Shown one piece after another: positions 26,561 through 35,470 of a stretch of 64,000 nucleotides of DNA (positions are counted from its first letter, which is position 1; the number at the start of each line of letters is the position of its first letter). Made by a program: the position numbers and the translations under genes. Under the pieces are notes generated by a model. It was not told the origin of the DNA. It did no database searches and was given only the letters and a program-made list of their open reading frames with translations. The stretch lies in the NCBI RefSeq assembly GCF_005116645.1, contig NZ_SWCM01000003.1, forward strand, positions 372,001 to 436,000, given 5' to 3'. Source of the stretch: Desulfopila sp. IMCC35006 (lineage in GTDB: Bacteria; Desulfobacterota; Desulfobulbia; Desulfobulbales; Desulfocapsaceae).

Positions 26561-26745
26561 TGGATTCTTGCCATGGCAATTTGTATATCTGGACATTTTC
26601 GCTGAAAAAATATCAGAATTACGGTTCAGTTTCTTGAGCCGAACGGGTCGCTTGATGCCGCCGACCAAATAAAAATCTCCTTGAAACCACCCGCAACTTC
26701 CTGATATGAAAAGAACCCAGAACCTTTCGAACAGGAGACAACTCT

Positions 26746-27360
26746 ATGCCGACGACAAACACCAACATCCTGCAGGATGTACCAGACAAGCCCGACACCA
26801 CCAGGCGCTATCTTTTTTATCTGCATGGCCTGATTGTCGAAGTTGGGGGAAGCCGCCCTTTAAGTGAAGAACACGGTTACTATGAATACCAGATGATCCT
26901 TGAGGAACTGGCCGGGAAAGGATTCGTGGTCATCAGCGAGGTGCGTGCAAAAGATACCCAGGTTGTCCCCTATGCCAAAAAAATTGTATCCCAGGTTAAA
27001 AAACTGCTGGCGAGCGGCGTTTTACCGGGAAATATAGTTCTTGTCGGTGCCTCCAAAGGCGGCATTATCAGTGCTTATGTCTCGAGCATGCTTGAAGAAA
27101 AAGAGATAAATTACCTGTTTCTGGCCGGGCTGTTCGAAAAATGTCTCACCGATGAAAATCTCAAGTTGCATGGTAATGTTCTGTCGATCCACGATCGGTC
27201 CGACAAGCTGTCAATCACGCCGGCTCTCTACTTTCAGCGCTCCGAAGGCTTGGGACAGTTCAAGCAAATCGTTCTGGCCCTCGATGTCGGCCACGGCCTG
27301 ATTTATCGTCCCTACCGGGAATGGATCGACCCGCTTCTGGCATGGCTGCAGTTGCATTAG
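26746..27360 (+). CDS. Alpha/beta-hydrolase-fold protein
   Basis: 204 residues. FYLHGL near residue 24 is the oxyanion-hole region and VGASKGG near residue 104 the nucleophile elbow (serine in GxSxGG). DVGHGLIYRP near the end supplies the catalytic histidine. The family covers esterases and dienelactone-hydrolase-like enzymes, so the substrate is open. AGGAG lies nine bases before ATG 26746. It starts a run of three same-strand genes ending at 28395. Confidence 0.78.
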   Translation: MPTTNTNILQDVPDKPDTTRRYLFYLHGLIVEVGGSRPLSEEHGYYEYQMILEELAGKGFVVISEVRAKDTQVVPYAKKIVSQVKKLLASGVLPGNIVLVGASKGGIISAYVSSMLEEKEINYLFLAGLFEKCLTDENLKLHGNVLSIHDRSDKLSITPALYFQRSEGLGQFKQIVLALDVGHGLIYRPYREWIDPLLAWLQLH

Positions 27361-27408
27361 GCTGTTCTTTTTACAACACCATCAATTTTTCAGGAAGGCG
27401 CACATAAC

Positions 27409-27807
27409 ATGGCGGAACAACCAAGATTACACATTATCGGCCTGCTCCACGGTGATATTACCAGCCGTGAGGACGCTCCGAAAAATTTTGACGAATCGGA
27501 TAGAACCGGGACCCTGGAGATCTTTCCGGAATATCAGGAAGGCCTTGACGGAATTGCCGCCGGACAGACTATCGTTGTGCTCTTCTGGCTGCATCAGTCA
27601 ACGCGAGACGTCCTCAAAGTGTATCCGCGGGGAGACAAATCGCGGGGGCTTCGCGGCGTCTTTGCCACCCGCAGTCCGATGCGGCCCAATCCGCTGGCGA
27701 TTTCAGAACTGAAGGTGCTGGCAGTACATGGTAATCAGGTGGAGGTCTCCGGCCTCGATATCCTGGACGGCACACCAATCATTGACATTAAGAAAAAAAT
27801 AAGCTGA
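27409..27807 (+). CDS. trmO: tRNA t6A37 N6-methyltransferase (TsaA/YaeB domain)
   Basis: 132 residues of the TrmO/UPF0066 family, with the family motifs VLFWLHQS, GVFATRSPMRPNPLAIS and LDILDGTPIIDIK. TrmO uses S-adenosylmethionine to methylate N6-threonylcarbamoyladenosine at position 37 of tRNA. The protein is shorter than E. coli TrmO (235 residues), as it has only the beta-barrel domain, a form common in anaerobes and archaea. Several such short members are annotated without proven activity. Confidence 0.85.
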   Translation: MAEQPRLHIIGLLHGDITSREDAPKNFDESDRTGTLEIFPEYQEGLDGIAAGQTIVVLFWLHQSTRDVLKVYPRGDKSRGLRGVFATRSPMRPNPLAISELKVLAVHGNQVEVSGLDILDGTPIIDIKKKIS

Positions 27808-27840
27808 TAACTACATTTCACATAACAGAGGAGTACCGGC

Positions 27841-28395
27841 ATGAAAATACTTGGCATTGACGGCAGCCCGAGAAAAGACGGCAATACGGAAAAACTGGTG
27901 CGCAGGATACTGGCCGGGGCGGAAGCTGCAGGAGGCCGGATTGAATTCTTGAAACTTGCCGATCTGACCATCGATTACTGCATGGGCTGCGGTGCCTGCA
28001 GGGCCACCGGAGACTGTGTCATGCATGACGATATGGACCGTGTCTACGACACCCTCCAGCAAAGTGATGTCATCGTGCTGGGATCACCGGTATATGCATG
28101 GCAGGTAAGCGGCAACACCAAGGTCTTTATGGATCGACTGTGCCGTGTACTCACGCCACAGTATGAAAGCCGCCTGAACGGCCCGAAAAAAATCGCCTTT
28201 GCCTACACCCAGGGCAATCCGGATGCAGAGAAGTTCAAGCCCTACTTCGATTACCAGGAAAAGCTCTTTCCTTTTCTCGGCTTCACCCTGGCAGGTCGGG
28301 TACAGGCGACTGGGACACGGGCCAAAGAGGATATCCTCGCCCAGCAGGAAACCCTGGACCGAGCCTATTCTCTCGGCCAAAAGTTGGCTGTCTGA
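27841..28395 (+). CDS. Flavodoxin-fold NAD(P)H-dependent FMN reductase
   Basis: 184 residues. GIDGSPRKDGNTEKL at the N-terminus is the phosphate-binding loop of the NADPH-dependent FMN reductase family, and GSPVYAWQVSGNTKVFMDR the flavin contact. A CMGCGACRATGDCVMHDDM stretch in between has the cysteine pattern of the iron-sulfur flavoproteins common in anaerobes, though here with four cysteines in a shorter spacing. It may bind FMN and an iron-sulfur cluster. GAGGAG is close upstream of ATG 27841. Confidence 0.82.
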   Translation: MKILGIDGSPRKDGNTEKLVRRILAGAEAAGGRIEFLKLADLTIDYCMGCGACRATGDCVMHDDMDRVYDTLQQSDVIVLGSPVYAWQVSGNTKVFMDRLCRVLTPQYESRLNGPKKIAFAYTQGNPDAEKFKPYFDYQEKLFPFLGFTLAGRVQATGTRAKEDILAQQETLDRAYSLGQKLAV

Positions 28396-28561
28396 TGGCA
28401 ATCGGCAACATCTGTCTGCTGTTCCTATTGCTAACTGCATGAATGATTACTATACGTTACAGGTAGAACCTCTCTTTATCAGACCTGCCGGCTGCATATA
28501 AAATTGCCGTACGCCTTTGTGATTAAGACGGTACAACAATACCATTGCCCTGGAGAATACT

Positions 28562-29848
28562 ATGAGCGACAAAGCAACACTGAACGTTGAAGGAAAGAGT
28601 TATGAATTCGATGTCTTTACCGGTTCAGAGAACGAAAAATGTATCGATACGCAAAACCTCCGGGCGGAAACAGGATACATCACCATGGACCCCGGATTCG
28701 GCAACACCGGCTCCTGTTACTCGTCCATAACCTATGTCGACGGGGCCAAAGGTATCCTCCGATACAGGGGATATCCGATTGAAGAACTCGCTGAAAAAGC
28801 AATTTTTATTGAAACTGCCTATCTTGTTCTATATGGGGAACTGCCGAACAAAGAGCAGCTTAAATCCTTTTCCGACAGACTGAAAGAGCATGCACCGCTG
28901 CACACCAATCTGGAACACCACTTTTCCGGGTTTCCAAAATCGGCCCCGCCGATGGCGATCCTTTCGGCCATGCTGAACCTCATATCATGTTTTCATCCGG
29001 AAGTGCTCGAGGTTCCAACCACCGGAGAGCAATTCGACCGCACCGCATCACTCCTGCTTTCAAAGGTTAGAACAATTGCCGCCTTCGCCTACCGGATGGC
29101 CGCCGGTAAACCGATCAATCACCCAAACCCCAACCTTACCTACTGCGGCAATTTTCTGCATATGATGTTTTCCGATCCATATCAGGAATACAAAGTCACA
29201 CCAATTATCGACAAGGCGCTTAACCTCTTTCTGATCCTGCATGCCGATCACGAGCAAAACTGTTCAACCTCGACCGTCCGGGTAGTCGGCAGCTCACGGG
29301 CAAATCTCTTCAGTTCAGTTGCAGCAGGAGTCTGTGCGCTCTGGGGGCCATTGCATGGCGGAGCCAATGCAGCGGTCATTACCATGCTCGAAGATATTAA
29401 AAAATCAGGCCGACCCCTGACCTATTATCTTGAAAAAGCCAAAGACAAAGACGATCCGTTCAGACTTATGGGTTTTGGCCACCGGGTGTATAAAAACTTC
29501 GATCCCCGTTCCTTAATCCTGAAAAAGCGTGTTCATGATGTATTAGAGGCTCTTAAAGTGCAGGACAGCCTGCTGGATATCGCGCTGGAACTTGAAGATG
29601 CCACCCTCAGCGACGATTATTTCGTGTCCAGAAATCTCTACCCCAACGTTGACTTCTATAGCGGCATCCTGCTTCGGGCCATCGGTATTCCACTTAATAT
29701 GTATACCGTCATGTTTGCCATCGGCCGCATGCCCGGCTGGATCGCCAACTGGAAAGAAATGCACGATCATAACCTGCGGATATCACGCCCGCGTCAAATC
29801 TATACCGGCAAAACGACCCGCCATTTCATCCCCATGGCCGAACGCTAA
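28562..29848 (+). CDS. gltA: Citrate synthase
   Basis: 428 residues, the length of the hexameric NADH-regulated type. Active-site residues are visible: HGGANAAV (histidine), FGHRVYKNFDPR (histidine and arginine) and PNVDFYSG (aspartate). It condenses acetyl-CoA and oxaloacetate, here probably in biosynthetic or complete carbon metabolism. GGAG lies seven bases before ATG 28562. A stem-loop follows at 29877 and no other TCA genes are adjacent. Confidence 0.95.
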   Translation: MSDKATLNVEGKSYEFDVFTGSENEKCIDTQNLRAETGYITMDPGFGNTGSCYSSITYVDGAKGILRYRGYPIEELAEKAIFIETAYLVLYGELPNKEQLKSFSDRLKEHAPLHTNLEHHFSGFPKSAPPMAILSAMLNLISCFHPEVLEVPTTGEQFDRTASLLLSKVRTIAAFAYRMAAGKPINHPNPNLTYCGNFLHMMFSDPYQEYKVTPIIDKALNLFLILHADHEQNCSTSTVRVVGSSRANLFSSVAAGVCALWGPLHGGANAAVITMLEDIKKSGRPLTYYLEKAKDKDDPFRLMGFGHRVYKNFDPRSLILKKRVHDVLEALKVQDSLLDIALELEDATLSDDYFVSRNLYPNVDFYSGILLRAIGIPLNMYTVMFAIGRMPGWIANWKEMHDHNLRISRPRQIYTGKTTRHFIPMAER

Positions 29849-29876
29849 TACGTATCGTCTATTCGCTGCGCCCCAT

Positions 29877-29910
29877 CGCCTGATTTCTGCAGTCCTGCAG
29901 AGATCAGGCG
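29877..29910 (+). terminator. Hairpin after citrate synthase
   Basis: CGCCTGAT-T-TCTGCAG pairs with CTGCAGA-G-ATCAGGCG across a two-base loop, 28 bases after the stop. There is no T-run, so the call rests on stem strength and place. Confidence 0.6.
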
Positions 29911-30028
29911 TCGCTTACCGCTGCCCTGCCGGCGCTAATTATTTCTTGTAAAGAATCAGCTTCGTGGTATTCTGCATCTCTTTTCAGAGACTATTGTGAG
30001 ATAACAACAAGTTATATTGAGGAAGCTT

Positions 30029-30436
30029 ATGGAAATTATCACTTGGAAAAATGAATTCAGTGTTGGCGTCAAGGAAATGGACGAACAGCATAAGAAACTG
30101 ATCGGCATGATCAACAGACTCATTAAAGAACAGAAGGTTCTGACTGAGCCACAGACAATCGCCGACCTCCTGACCGAAATGACCGACTATGCCCAGGTTC
30201 ATTTTCGGGCTGAAGAATACCTTATGGCAGAATATGGCTATGAGCATAAAAGCGAGCAGGAAAAGCAGCACCAGGAATTCATTGATAAAACCATTGCCTT
30301 TTACTCGGCATCGGACCTTGGCCCAAACCTTCTTTCTACGGCGCTTCTCGATTACCTCAGAACCTGGCTGATTGGACACATCCTCAAGGAGGATATGAAA
30401 TATAAAGATTTTTTCAAAAGCAAAGGTCTCAGTTAA
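30029..30436 (+). CDS. Bacteriohemerythrin
   Basis: 135 residues with the di-iron ligands of hemerythrin: MDEQHKKL, HFRAEEYLM, EHKSEQEKQHQEF and HILKEDMKYKDFF. It binds oxygen reversibly; in anaerobes it is seen as an oxygen scavenger or deliverer. Start ATG 30029 has GAGGAAGC immediately upstream; an in-frame ATG at 30017 lacks a binding site. It is followed after four bases by the NifU-like gene, which is probably cotranscribed. Confidence 0.95.
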   Translation: MEIITWKNEFSVGVKEMDEQHKKLIGMINRLIKEQKVLTEPQTIADLLTEMTDYAQVHFRAEEYLMAEYGYEHKSEQEKQHQEFIDKTIAFYSASDLGPNLLSTALLDYLRTWLIGHILKEDMKYKDFFKSKGLS

Positions 30437-30440
30437 CAGT

Positions 30441-30866
30441 ATGGAAACAACGACACGCCCCTCCCTAAAGGATCATTCCAAGAATTTTCAGGCTATGGTT
30501 TCCAGAGCAGAACGCTATGGTGAACTCGAAAAGCCCGATGGATACGGTAAAAGAACAGGCGACTGCGGCGACACAATTGAAATCTACCTGGCCATACAGG
30601 CAGGGCAGATCAGAATGGTCACCTTCCGGGTTGACGGATGCTCCAATACTGTTGCCTGCGGCAACACCGTGTCATTTTTGATGGAAGGACGAACGCTTTC
30701 CGACGGCTGGAGGCTCACTCCGGAAAACGTGGCAGAATATCTGCAAACCCTGCCACCGGATCATTTCCATTGTGCCGAACTGGCTGTCGGCGCTTTTTAT
30801 AAGGCGTTGACCGACTACACCAACAGGCAAAAAGAACCGTGGAAAAATAATTACCCCAATCGCTGA
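30441..30866 (+). CDS. NifU-like Fe-S scaffold protein
   Basis: 141 residues of the IscU/NifU N-terminal fold: GDCGDTIEIYL and DGCSNTVACGNTVS carry two of the scaffold cysteines, and HFHCAELAVGA the third. The aspartate and three cysteines needed to hold a transient [2Fe-2S] cluster are present. It starts four bases after the hemerythrin stop, suggesting the two work together, perhaps in repairing or protecting iron-sulfur proteins after oxygen exposure (inference). Confidence 0.85.
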   Translation: METTTRPSLKDHSKNFQAMVSRAERYGELEKPDGYGKRTGDCGDTIEIYLAIQAGQIRMVTFRVDGCSNTVACGNTVSFLMEGRTLSDGWRLTPENVAEYLQTLPPDHFHCAELAVGAFYKALTDYTNRQKEPWKNNYPNR

Positions 30867-30885
30867 TCCGGTTATTCGCATACCA

Positions 30886-30932
30886 TACAACCTCCCCGGC
30901 CGCAACAGGCGGCAGGGAGGTTGTATTTTTTC
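30886..30932. terminator. Terminator between the NifU-like and solute-binding protein genes
   Basis: ACAACCTCCC ... GGGAGGTTGT with inner stem CCGC/GCGG-like pairing, followed by ATTTTTT on the plus strand. Convergent genes flank it, and on the minus strand the reading also passes into the stem from A-rich sequence, so it can serve both. Confidence 0.85.
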
Positions 30933-30934
30933 TC

Positions 30935-31936
30935 CTACTTCAGCACGGTGGTTGCTGAAGCAAGCTCTGATTTGTTAATCGCCAGGCCCATCCGTTCTGC
31001 AGCTTTCGGATTGATGGTAAAAGAAAGATCGTTCTGGAACTCGACCGGCAGGGTTTCAACTTTGGTGCCGGCCAGAATTTTTCTGGCCATGATCGCAGTC
31101 TGTCTGCCATGCAGAAAATAATCAAAACCCAGGGCGGCAATTGCCCCTCTCTTCACCGTGTCGATATCTCCACTGAACAACGGCAGCCGGTTTTGCTCAC
31201 ATACCTTTACCACCGCCTCGATGGCGGAGACGACGGTATTATCCGTCGGTACATAAACAGCATCGACCTTGCCGACAAGACTCTGGGCAACCCGTGAGAC
31301 ATTGGCGGAATTGGCCACCGGTGCATCGACAACAGTAATATTTCGTTTAGCAGCGGCCTCTTTCAGCCGCTTCACATTGGCGACCGAATTCTTTTCCCCA
31401 CCATTATACATCACCCCGAGTTTTTTCAGCTGGGGCAGAAAACGGCGTATCATCTCCAGATGTTTTTCCATCGACATCTGATCGGAGACGCCGGTAATAT
31501 GAGGTCCCGGGTGCATAGAGTCCACGACAAGCCCTGCGGCCTCAGGATCAGAAACGGCAGAGAACAACATCGGGGTATGTGCCAGCTGCGGCGCCTTACC
31601 ATAAACCTTGGCACAGGCCTCAGCACTCGGGGTACCAAGCGTCAGAATGAGATTAGGTTTATCAGAAGCAATCTGAGCGGCAACCTGACCGGTCTGCTCG
31701 ATCTTGCCGTGGGCGCTATATTCTCGATAGGTAACATTGACTCCGTTTTCCTTGAGATAATCTTTAAACCCCCACAGCACTGCGTTCAGGGCAGGATGCT
31801 CAACGAATTGACTGACGCCGATGACAACTGCCTTTTTGCCTGCCGTTTTTTTTGTTACCGGTTTTTTAGCATTTACCGTGGCGGCAACACAAGCCAACAG
31901 CAGAGTTACTACAATAATTTTCAAAGTTTTCTTCAT
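30935..31936 (-). CDS. Orphan ABC-type substrate-binding protein (PF04392-like)
   Basis: 333 residues with a signal peptide (about 1-23, ending TVNAKK) and the ABC_sub_bind fold seen in the periplasmic half of the kinase at 3582. Family members bind tryptophan, tyrosine or related ligands; others are sensor-linked. No permease or ATPase is adjacent. Start ATG 31936 has GAGGAG five bases upstream; ATG codons further up (31951, 31948) do not. The gene is preceded by the hairpin element at 31992. Confidence 0.8.
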   Translation of the reverse strand: MKKTLKIIVVTLLLACVAATVNAKKPVTKKTAGKKAVVIGVSQFVEHPALNAVLWGFKDYLKENGVNVTYREYSAHGKIEQTGQVAAQIASDKPNLILTLGTPSAEACAKVYGKAPQLAHTPMLFSAVSDPEAAGLVVDSMHPGPHITGVSDQMSMEKHLEMIRRFLPQLKKLGVMYNGGEKNSVANVKRLKEAAAKRNITVVDAPVANSANVSRVAQSLVGKVDAVYVPTDNTVVSAIEAVVKVCEQNRLPLFSGDIDTVKRGAIAALGFDYFLHGRQTAIMARKILAGTKVETLPVEFQNDLSFTINPKAAERMGLAINKSELASATTVLK

Positions 31937-31991
31937 TTCACTCCTCATCATCTTTAATTTACTTAACTCGACAAATGGATCTTTTTATATT

Positions 31992-32162
31992 AGTGACTTA
32001 GAAATACTGTTCCGGTTTTTTTACCGGAACAGTATTTCGTGAAGGAACTTATCCCCCTCAAGGGGGGATCGTAAAGAATCCCCCTCAAGGGGGTACTGAA
32101 CAGAGTCCCCGTCAAGCGAGGACTAAACAGAGTCCCGCAAAGCTTTTGGGCGGGATCAATGA
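31992..32162 (+). repeat. Modular hairpin element E1
   Basis: Order: AGTGACTTAGAAAT (31992-32005), a 13-bp hairpin with left arm AATACTGTTCCGG (32003-32036), a linker GTGAAGGAACTTATCCCC, hairpin units ATCCCCC-TCAAG-GGGGGAT (32051-32069), a second unit to about 32098, AGTCCCC-N7-GAGGACT (32105-32124), and an end hairpin TCCCGC ... GCGGGA (32133-32155). The same modules in the same order occur reversed at 41033-41149 and 40786-41034. It lies between two divergent genes and could affect either. Confidence 0.85.
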
Positions 32163-32280
32163 TCCAATTATCATTTCTCCTGTGTTTTTCCCAGGAAAAG
32201 TATGTTGTGAAGGAACGTAACACGGCAAGCGAATACTAAAAAGAGTCTTCCTCGAGGGGAGATTGTAAAGAATCCCGGCT
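32163..32280 (+). repeat. Diverged second copy of the hairpin element (E1b)
   Basis: Directly behind E1: a hairpin built from TTTCTCCTG and CAGGAAAAG, then GTGAAGGAACGTAACAC, AAGCGAATACTAAAAAGAG and CTTCCTCGAGGGGAG, then AAAGAATCCCGGC. The order of modules follows E3 (GTTAAGGAACGTATCCCC ... AAGCGAGGACTAAACAGAG), but many positions have changed. It looks like an old tandem copy. Confidence 0.65.
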
Positions 32281-32484
32281 ATCTTTCCGTCTGCCTGGGT
32301 GAGGACTTTTACACGATATATTCCTCTTGACCTTTGTAGATGATTATGAGAATTCATTCAAGTAAATAGAATTGCCTTGCCCGGCTGCACTGCTTTTTTT
32401 TTTTCGGATCACCTTATATACGAGCAACCGGACACCGTTATCGGTCACCCATTTTTATTCTCCTGTCAACAAAAGGACTGAACA

Positions 32485-33228
32485 ATGTCTGGAAAAACTG
32501 TCTCTCTCTTTATCCAATGCCTTGTTGACACCATGTTTCCCGAAACCGGCGAGGCAATGATCACGGTCTTTGACAAACTTGGTATTCCATACGACTATCC
32601 CACAGGGCAGACGTGCTGCGGTCAACCGGCGTTTAACAGCGGCTACACCCGGGATGCCGCCGCCGCTGCCAGACATTTCATCGATCTCTTTGAAGACACG
32701 GAGGTCATTGTCTGCCCCTCCGGTTCCTGTGTCCATATGGTCCGACATCACTACCCGGAGCTCTTTACCGACGATCCCGCAATGCACAGCAGGGCTCTGG
32801 CCATCGGCGCAAAAACCTTTGAGTTCACGCAGTATCTGGTCGACGAACTGAATATAACCGACGTCGGAGCCGAGTATGTCGGTGCGGTTACCTACCATGA
32901 TTCCTGCCACCTGAGCCGTGGCCTGGGCATCGCCGCCCAGCCGCGAGTCCTGCTCCGGAACATTCGCGGCCTGGAGCTGATTGAGATGAAGGACAGCGAT
33001 ACCTGCTGCGGCTTCGGCGGAACCTTCAGCGTCAATTATCCCGAGATCAGTGTCGCCATGGCCGATGAGAAAATCGACAATATCCTCGCCACCGGGGCGG
33101 GCACCGTCACCGGCTGCGACATCAGCTGCCTGATGAACATTCTCGGCCGTATTTCCAGACGGCAAAAAGATGTCAAGGTCCGGCATATTGCCCAGCTCTT
33201 AGCTGGCCCCACGGGAGGCAAGGCATGA
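32485..33228 (+). CDS. lutA: L-lactate utilisation protein LutA (CCG domains)
   Basis: 247 residues with two cysteine-rich CCG domains: TCCGQPAFNSG and SCHLSRGLG plus TCCGFGGTFS. In the Lut complex it is thought to carry electrons away from the LutB iron-sulfur clusters during lactate oxidation to pyruvate. AAAGGA lies eight bases before ATG 32485. It overlaps lutB by four bases, followed by lutC in the canonical order. In the operon at 8162 the same parts exist as the C-terminal part of a fusion. Confidence 0.93.
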   Translation: MSGKTVSLFIQCLVDTMFPETGEAMITVFDKLGIPYDYPTGQTCCGQPAFNSGYTRDAAAAARHFIDLFEDTEVIVCPSGSCVHMVRHHYPELFTDDPAMHSRALAIGAKTFEFTQYLVDELNITDVGAEYVGAVTYHDSCHLSRGLGIAAQPRVLLRNIRGLELIEMKDSDTCCGFGGTFSVNYPEISVAMADEKIDNILATGAGTVTGCDISCLMNILGRISRRQKDVKVRHIAQLLAGPTGGKA

Positions 33229-34679
33229 ACGACTACAGCAAAGAAGCACAAAAAGCCCTGGCATCGCCCAGACTCCAGGCCAGCCTGCATACCCTGCAGG
33301 ATCGTTTCGGCAAGGGTGCCATGGCGTTGTGGGCGAACATGGAAGATCAGGAGATGCGCAGACGGGTGAAAAAATCGCGTCTGAAAAACCTTGAGCACCT
33401 GGACATTCTCCTCGCCGAGCTTGCCAGAAATGTGCGTGCCCGGGGAGGCAAGGTCTACTTCGCCGAAACTGCCCAGGATGCCATTGATTATACCCTGAAA
33501 GTTGCTAGAGATAACAAGGTAAAAAGAGTCGTCAAAGGAAAATCAATGATCTCCATGGAGATCGGTATTGATCCGGCCCTGGAGGAGGACGGCATCGAAG
33601 TGGTCGAAACAGACCTGGGCGAATATATTATTCAGCTGGCCGGCGATAAACCGTCACATATCATCGCCCCGTGCATCCATATGGACCGCAAGCAGATCGG
33701 TCAGCTTTTTGCCGAAAAGCTGGGCATGGACTACACCGACGATCCACCGACACTGACCATGGCCGCCCGCAAAGAGCTGCGTGAAAAACTGTTGAGCGCC
33801 GACATGGGACTGACCGGCTGCAACCTCGCCTGTGCCGAAACCGGCCATATCAGTTTAGTGTCCAACGAGGGCAACATCCGGATGGCCACGACCATGCCGC
33901 CGGTACATGTCGCGCTGATGGGCATGGAACGCATCGTCGCCACCCTCGAGGAGCATCGGGAAACCGTCCAGCTCCTCACCCGTGGGGCGGCGCTGCAGAA
34001 GCTGTCGACCTATGTCAGCTTCACAGGCGGCCCAAGCAGCGCGGACGACCCTGACGGCCCCAAAGAATTTCATCTGGTCATCATCGACAACGGCCGTGCA
34101 AAAATTCTGGCCGACCCCGAGTTTCGCGAAGTGCTGGCCTGCATCCGCTGCGGCGCATGCCTCAACATCTGCCCGGTTTACGGCAGAATCGGCGGTCATG
34201 CCTATAATTCTTCCTACTGCGGCCCGATTGGCGCGGTCATAACACCGCTGCTGGACGGGATCAATAAACATGCCGATCTCTGCAAAGGCGAGACCCTGTG
34301 CGGCGCCTGTAAGGATATCTGCCCGGTGCAGATCGATCTGCCGCGGATGCTCGCCGCTCTGCGCCAGAAGCTGGCCTATGCCAGCGACAGGTGGGACACC
34401 AGGCAGCACAATCCCGCCGAGGCCTACGGCTTTACCATCTGGCGGCTCATTATAACGAGAAAACCTCTCTATCGAAGCCTGCTTAAAATCGGCCGGCTTT
34501 TCCAGAGAGTTTTTATAAAGAAAAACAACATGATCAGCAGCATGGCTGGAATCGCCTCCGGGTGGACCGACGGACGGGACCTGCCGCCCATTGCCAAAAA
34601 GACCTTCACTGAGCTCTGGGAAGAAAAATATCGCAACCGCCAGGCTGCTGCGGCTCCAGAAACCGAGGAGAACCAATAA
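33225..34679 (+). CDS. lutB: L-lactate utilisation iron-sulfur protein LutB
   Basis: 484 residues: LUD domain (about 70-300) and a two-cluster ferredoxin module with CIRCGACLNICPVYGRIGGH (20 residues) and LCGACKDICPVQIDLP, then a C-terminal helical stretch. Works with LutA and LutC on L-lactate, probably donating electrons to a cytoplasmic carrier. The start codon overlaps the lutA stop (ATGA) and the stop overlaps the lutC start by one base, so the three genes are translationally coupled. Confidence 0.95.
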   Translation: MNDYSKEAQKALASPRLQASLHTLQDRFGKGAMALWANMEDQEMRRRVKKSRLKNLEHLDILLAELARNVRARGGKVYFAETAQDAIDYTLKVARDNKVKRVVKGKSMISMEIGIDPALEEDGIEVVETDLGEYIIQLAGDKPSHIIAPCIHMDRKQIGQLFAEKLGMDYTDDPPTLTMAARKELREKLLSADMGLTGCNLACAETGHISLVSNEGNIRMATTMPPVHVALMGMERIVATLEEHRETVQLLTRGAALQKLSTYVSFTGGPSSADDPDGPKEFHLVIIDNGRAKILADPEFREVLACIRCGACLNICPVYGRIGGHAYNSSYCGPIGAVITPLLDGINKHADLCKGETLCGACKDICPVQIDLPRMLAALRQKLAYASDRWDTRQHNPAEAYGFTIWRLIITRKPLYRSLLKIGRLFQRVFIKKNNMISSMAGIASGWTDGRDLPPIAKKTFTELWEEKYRNRQAAAAPETEENQ

Positions 34680-35443
34680 TGGACCACAATCAGGCTTTTT
34701 TTCTGGGCAACATCCGCACCGCCCTCGGTGAAGCACCGCACAGCGAGCGCGTAAAAAGCATGTTTCCCAAACTGTTTGCCTCCCCGGATACCACCGAAAT
34801 CCGGCAAAAAATTGCTGGCAGAACCGTGGCAGAACAGGACGAGCTGGTAGAAATTTTCCTGAAAAACGGCAACAGTTTAAACATCTGCAGCCATATCGTC
34901 GCCTCTTCTGATGCAGCCGCCGCCGTAGTCGTCGAACTGATCCGCAGCAAAGAACCCGAATTCAATCATACCAAACATGTTATCGGCCACGATCATCCGG
35001 ATATCGCCGCCCTCCAGCTGTGGAAGCGCTTCAACCGGGAGGCGGTCACCGTGCACACCGCCTTCAACTCGGACCGACAGGTTCAGGAGAAAACTATCGC
35101 CTCCTTCATCGGTATTACCGCGCCGACCATCGGGGTGGCCGATTCAGCCACCTTGATCCAGCTGACCGAACCCGGACGACCGCGCTCGACATCGCTTCTG
35201 CCGTCGATCCATATTGCCATTATGAGAAGAGAGCATATCGTCGCCGATCTGCAGGAAGCCTATACCCTGCTGCGCGGCAGAGCGCATCTGGACAGCCTGG
35301 TGTTTATCTCCGGGCCCTCGAAGACAGCGGACATCGAGGCGCATATGGTACACGGGGCACACGGTCCCCGCGAAGTGCACCTGATCATTCTCGCCGAACC
35401 TTCTGCTGCCGGAAGTGATGCAGCAACTACCGAAGCAGCGTAA
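34679..35443 (+). CDS. lutC: L-lactate utilisation protein LutC (LUD domain)
   Basis: 254 residues, with the LUD domain in the C-terminal two thirds (ITAPTIGVADSATLIQL, GPSKTADIEAHMVHGAHGP) and a helical N-terminal extension. Third member of the lutABC operon, preceded by GAGGAG. The shorter LutC at 8162 is a paralogue. No lactate permease is seen in the window, so uptake must be encoded elsewhere. Confidence 0.93.
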   Translation: MDHNQAFFLGNIRTALGEAPHSERVKSMFPKLFASPDTTEIRQKIAGRTVAEQDELVEIFLKNGNSLNICSHIVASSDAAAAVVVELIRSKEPEFNHTKHVIGHDHPDIAALQLWKRFNREAVTVHTAFNSDRQVQEKTIASFIGITAPTIGVADSATLIQLTEPGRPRSTSLLPSIHIAIMRREHIVADLQEAYTLLRGRAHLDSLVFISGPSKTADIEAHMVHGAHGPREVHLIILAEPSAAGSDAATTEAA

Positions 35444-35470
35444 AGAAATACTCAAGCCGTCCATTCAACT

